64,000 nucleotides of DNA from JACZYA01 sp965247455 (GTDB taxonomy: Bacteria; Acidobacteriota; Terriglobia; Acidiferrales; 2-02-FULL-67-57): NCBI GenBank assembly GCA_965247455.1, contig CBDFHE010000018.1, forward strand, positions 248,001 through 312,000, written 5' to 3'. Of this stretch, positions 62,841 to 64,000 are shown piece by piece. The translations under genes and the position numbers were made by a program. The stretch's first letter is position 1, and each line of letters starts with the position of its first letter. The notes beneath the pieces are model-generated. The model had not been told where the DNA came from. It did not search any database and was given only the letters and a program-made list of their open reading frames with translations.

Positions 62841-63947
62841 TCAGGAAAGGACTTCCTTGTAAACTCTCACAAAGTTTCGTCCTAAGACTTGTCTGATTTC
62901 TTGGTCTGTGTAACCTCGGGCGGACAATCCTTCAGTAATCTTGGGGAGCCCGCTTACATCTTCTACGCCGTCTACATATTTCGCCAGTTCAATAGGCGAC
63001 CCGTGTAGCATGAGCCATTCTTCGAGAACATCCATGTAGTAGTCAGCGAAATCCGGCCCCAAGCCCACGTGCTCGATGCCAACTAGGTCGGCGATATAAT
63101 CCACATGATCGAGGAATCGATCTAGAGTTGCTTTCCCCATGTCCGCGTCAACCATGAAGCAGAGGAAATTGAGCCCGATGACACCTTTACATCGGGCAAT
63201 TGCCTTGATTTGGTTGTCAGTCAGGTTACGGAAGTGATCGCAGAGTTTCCGAGCATTTGAGTGAGATACGATGACAGGCTTGTCCGTGAGTTCCAGTACC
63301 TCAAAAAAGCCCGGCTCCCCGAGGTGGACGAGATCTACAATCATATCGAGCTTGTTGATCTTCTTGATCAACTGCTTTCCAAGCTTGCTCAAGCCCCCCG
63401 CTGGAGTCTCTCCGCACCCGTCTGCCAGAAAGTTTCTTTCATTGTGTGTCAGGATGAGCGAGCGCAGTCCCAGACGGTAGTAGTTTCGCAGCAGGGAGAA
63501 ATCATCGGCGATGGCAGCCCCTCCTTCCAAAGCCAAGATTAGCCCAATTCTGCCCTTTGGCTCGAAGTTGTCTAGATCCTTTCCGTGGAGAATCAGCCCT
63601 AGATGAGCCGGGGATTCCTCCAGCTCATTATGGACACAATCAAGAACTCGGAACACGTTGCGTGGATCGCGGAAATCTATCCCATCTAGAACGAAGTCGC
63701 CACCCACGGTGAGAACCTCTACATTTACTCCGCCGGCTTGCAACTTGGGCAAGTGCTGGTTCTCAATCACAAGGTTCTTGCCTCTGAGCCGTTCCCGGAG
63801 TACCTGCAGAGCATAGTCAGAGTGAGCATCTACCACGGTGGCGTCACGATGGAGTTGGGCGAGTCTCCTGCTGTGGGTCGTTTTGCCCCGCCGGGCCTGT
63901 GAGCGGGACAAACTCGTTCGTCGCCTTTTGTCTTGACGCTTGGCCAT
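62841..63947 (-). CDS. Membrane-dipeptidase-type hydrolase (M19 / renal dipeptidase family)
   Basis: A 368-residue M19 family dipeptidase that hydrolyses L-D or D-containing dipeptides at a binuclear zinc site. Metal residues are seen: HxD in DAHSDYALQ, the bridging Glu in LALEGGAA, His in VDLVHLGEPG, His in VIVSHSNAR, and the Asp in GLGPDFADY. The N-terminal about 30 residues are very basic (KRQDKRRRTSLSRSQARRGK) and there is no signal peptide, so it may be cytoplasmic. GGGAGG lies just before the ATG. It is transcribed divergently to whatever lies to the right of the window and convergently with the ornithine-cyclodeaminase gene. Confidence 0.92.
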   Translation of the reverse strand: MAKRQDKRRRTSLSRSQARRGKTTHSRRLAQLHRDATVVDAHSDYALQVLRERLRGKNLVIENQHLPKLQAGGVNVEVLTVGGDFVLDGIDFRDPRNVFRVLDCVHNELEESPAHLGLILHGKDLDNFEPKGRIGLILALEGGAAIADDFSLLRNYYRLGLRSLILTHNERNFLADGCGETPAGGLSKLGKQLIKKINKLDMIVDLVHLGEPGFFEVLELTDKPVIVSHSNARKLCDHFRNLTDNQIKAIARCKGVIGLNFLCFMVDADMGKATLDRFLDHVDYIADLVGIEHVGLGPDFADYYMDVLEEWLMLHGSPIELAKYVDGVEDVSGLPKITEGLSARGYTDQEIRQVLGRNFVRVYKEVLS

Positions 63948-64000
63948 GCTAGTCCTCCCTGATACAGGATAGTAGGAGATGATTGATACCGCTAGAATAT

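Overview
The window looks like chromosome from a soil-type Acidobacteriota bacterium, probably from a metagenome assembly. This rests on the large Oar-like TonB-dependent receptors with an N-terminal carboxypeptidase-regulatory domain, on the multi-PAS hybrid kinase, and on the joined order rplM-rpsI-rpsB-tsf-pyrH-frr with acidic extensions on S2 and S9. No 16S gene is present, so the assignment is inference.

Region 1 (1-12.7 kb) is GC-rich core genome: the str operon (rpsL, rpsG, 5' part of fusA, with a hairpin terminator between rpsG and fusA), a frameshifted PAS-histidine kinase-receiver gene, the translation operon rplM-rpsI-rpsB-tsf-pyrH-frr, a NatAB-type ABC exporter and lexA. Two sigma70-like promoters with a TTGACA -35 and 17-nt spacing precede the ribosomal operons.

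Region 2 (12.7-58.2 kb) is accessory DNA bounded by two oppositely oriented copies of one insertion sequence (IS1202/ISNCY-like). The left copy is broken and lacks one end. The right copy is intact, with TG..CA inverted repeats and a 16-bp target duplication. Between them lie a truncated deaminase, a gamma-glutamyltransferase, and a same-strand run of about 17 kb: GntR regulator, NCS1 permease, HyuB-HyuA-HyuB, two metal-dependent hydrolases, TonB-dependent receptor, aldehyde dehydrogenase, Tat-exported amidohydrolase, DUF1028 protein and a SnoaL-like protein. It reads as an uptake-to-catabolism unit for a cyclic amide or peptide-derived compound (hydantoin, 5-oxoproline or similar). After it come a ketopantoate-reductase-like gene and an acyl/oxalyl-CoA synthetase, a lower-GC gcvPA-gcvPB-ATP-NAD-kinase block, an alpha/beta hydrolase, NTF2-like and M14-like proteins, a CocE-type hydrolase, a haem-oxygenase-fold diiron protein, a sodium-solute symporter with an exported amidohydrolase, and a second TonB-dependent receptor broken by two frameshifts.

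Region 3 (58.2-64 kb) has a second GntR regulator paralogous to the first, then an M24 peptidase, a decayed D-amino-acid/sarcosine-oxidase-like gene, an ornithine cyclodeaminase-family gene and, on the other strand, an M19 dipeptidase. Together regions 2 and 3 suggest scavenging of peptides, D-amino acids and cyclic amides. Gene decay is frequent there (frameshifts, truncations, fused fragments) while the core genes outside are intact, apart from the kinase.
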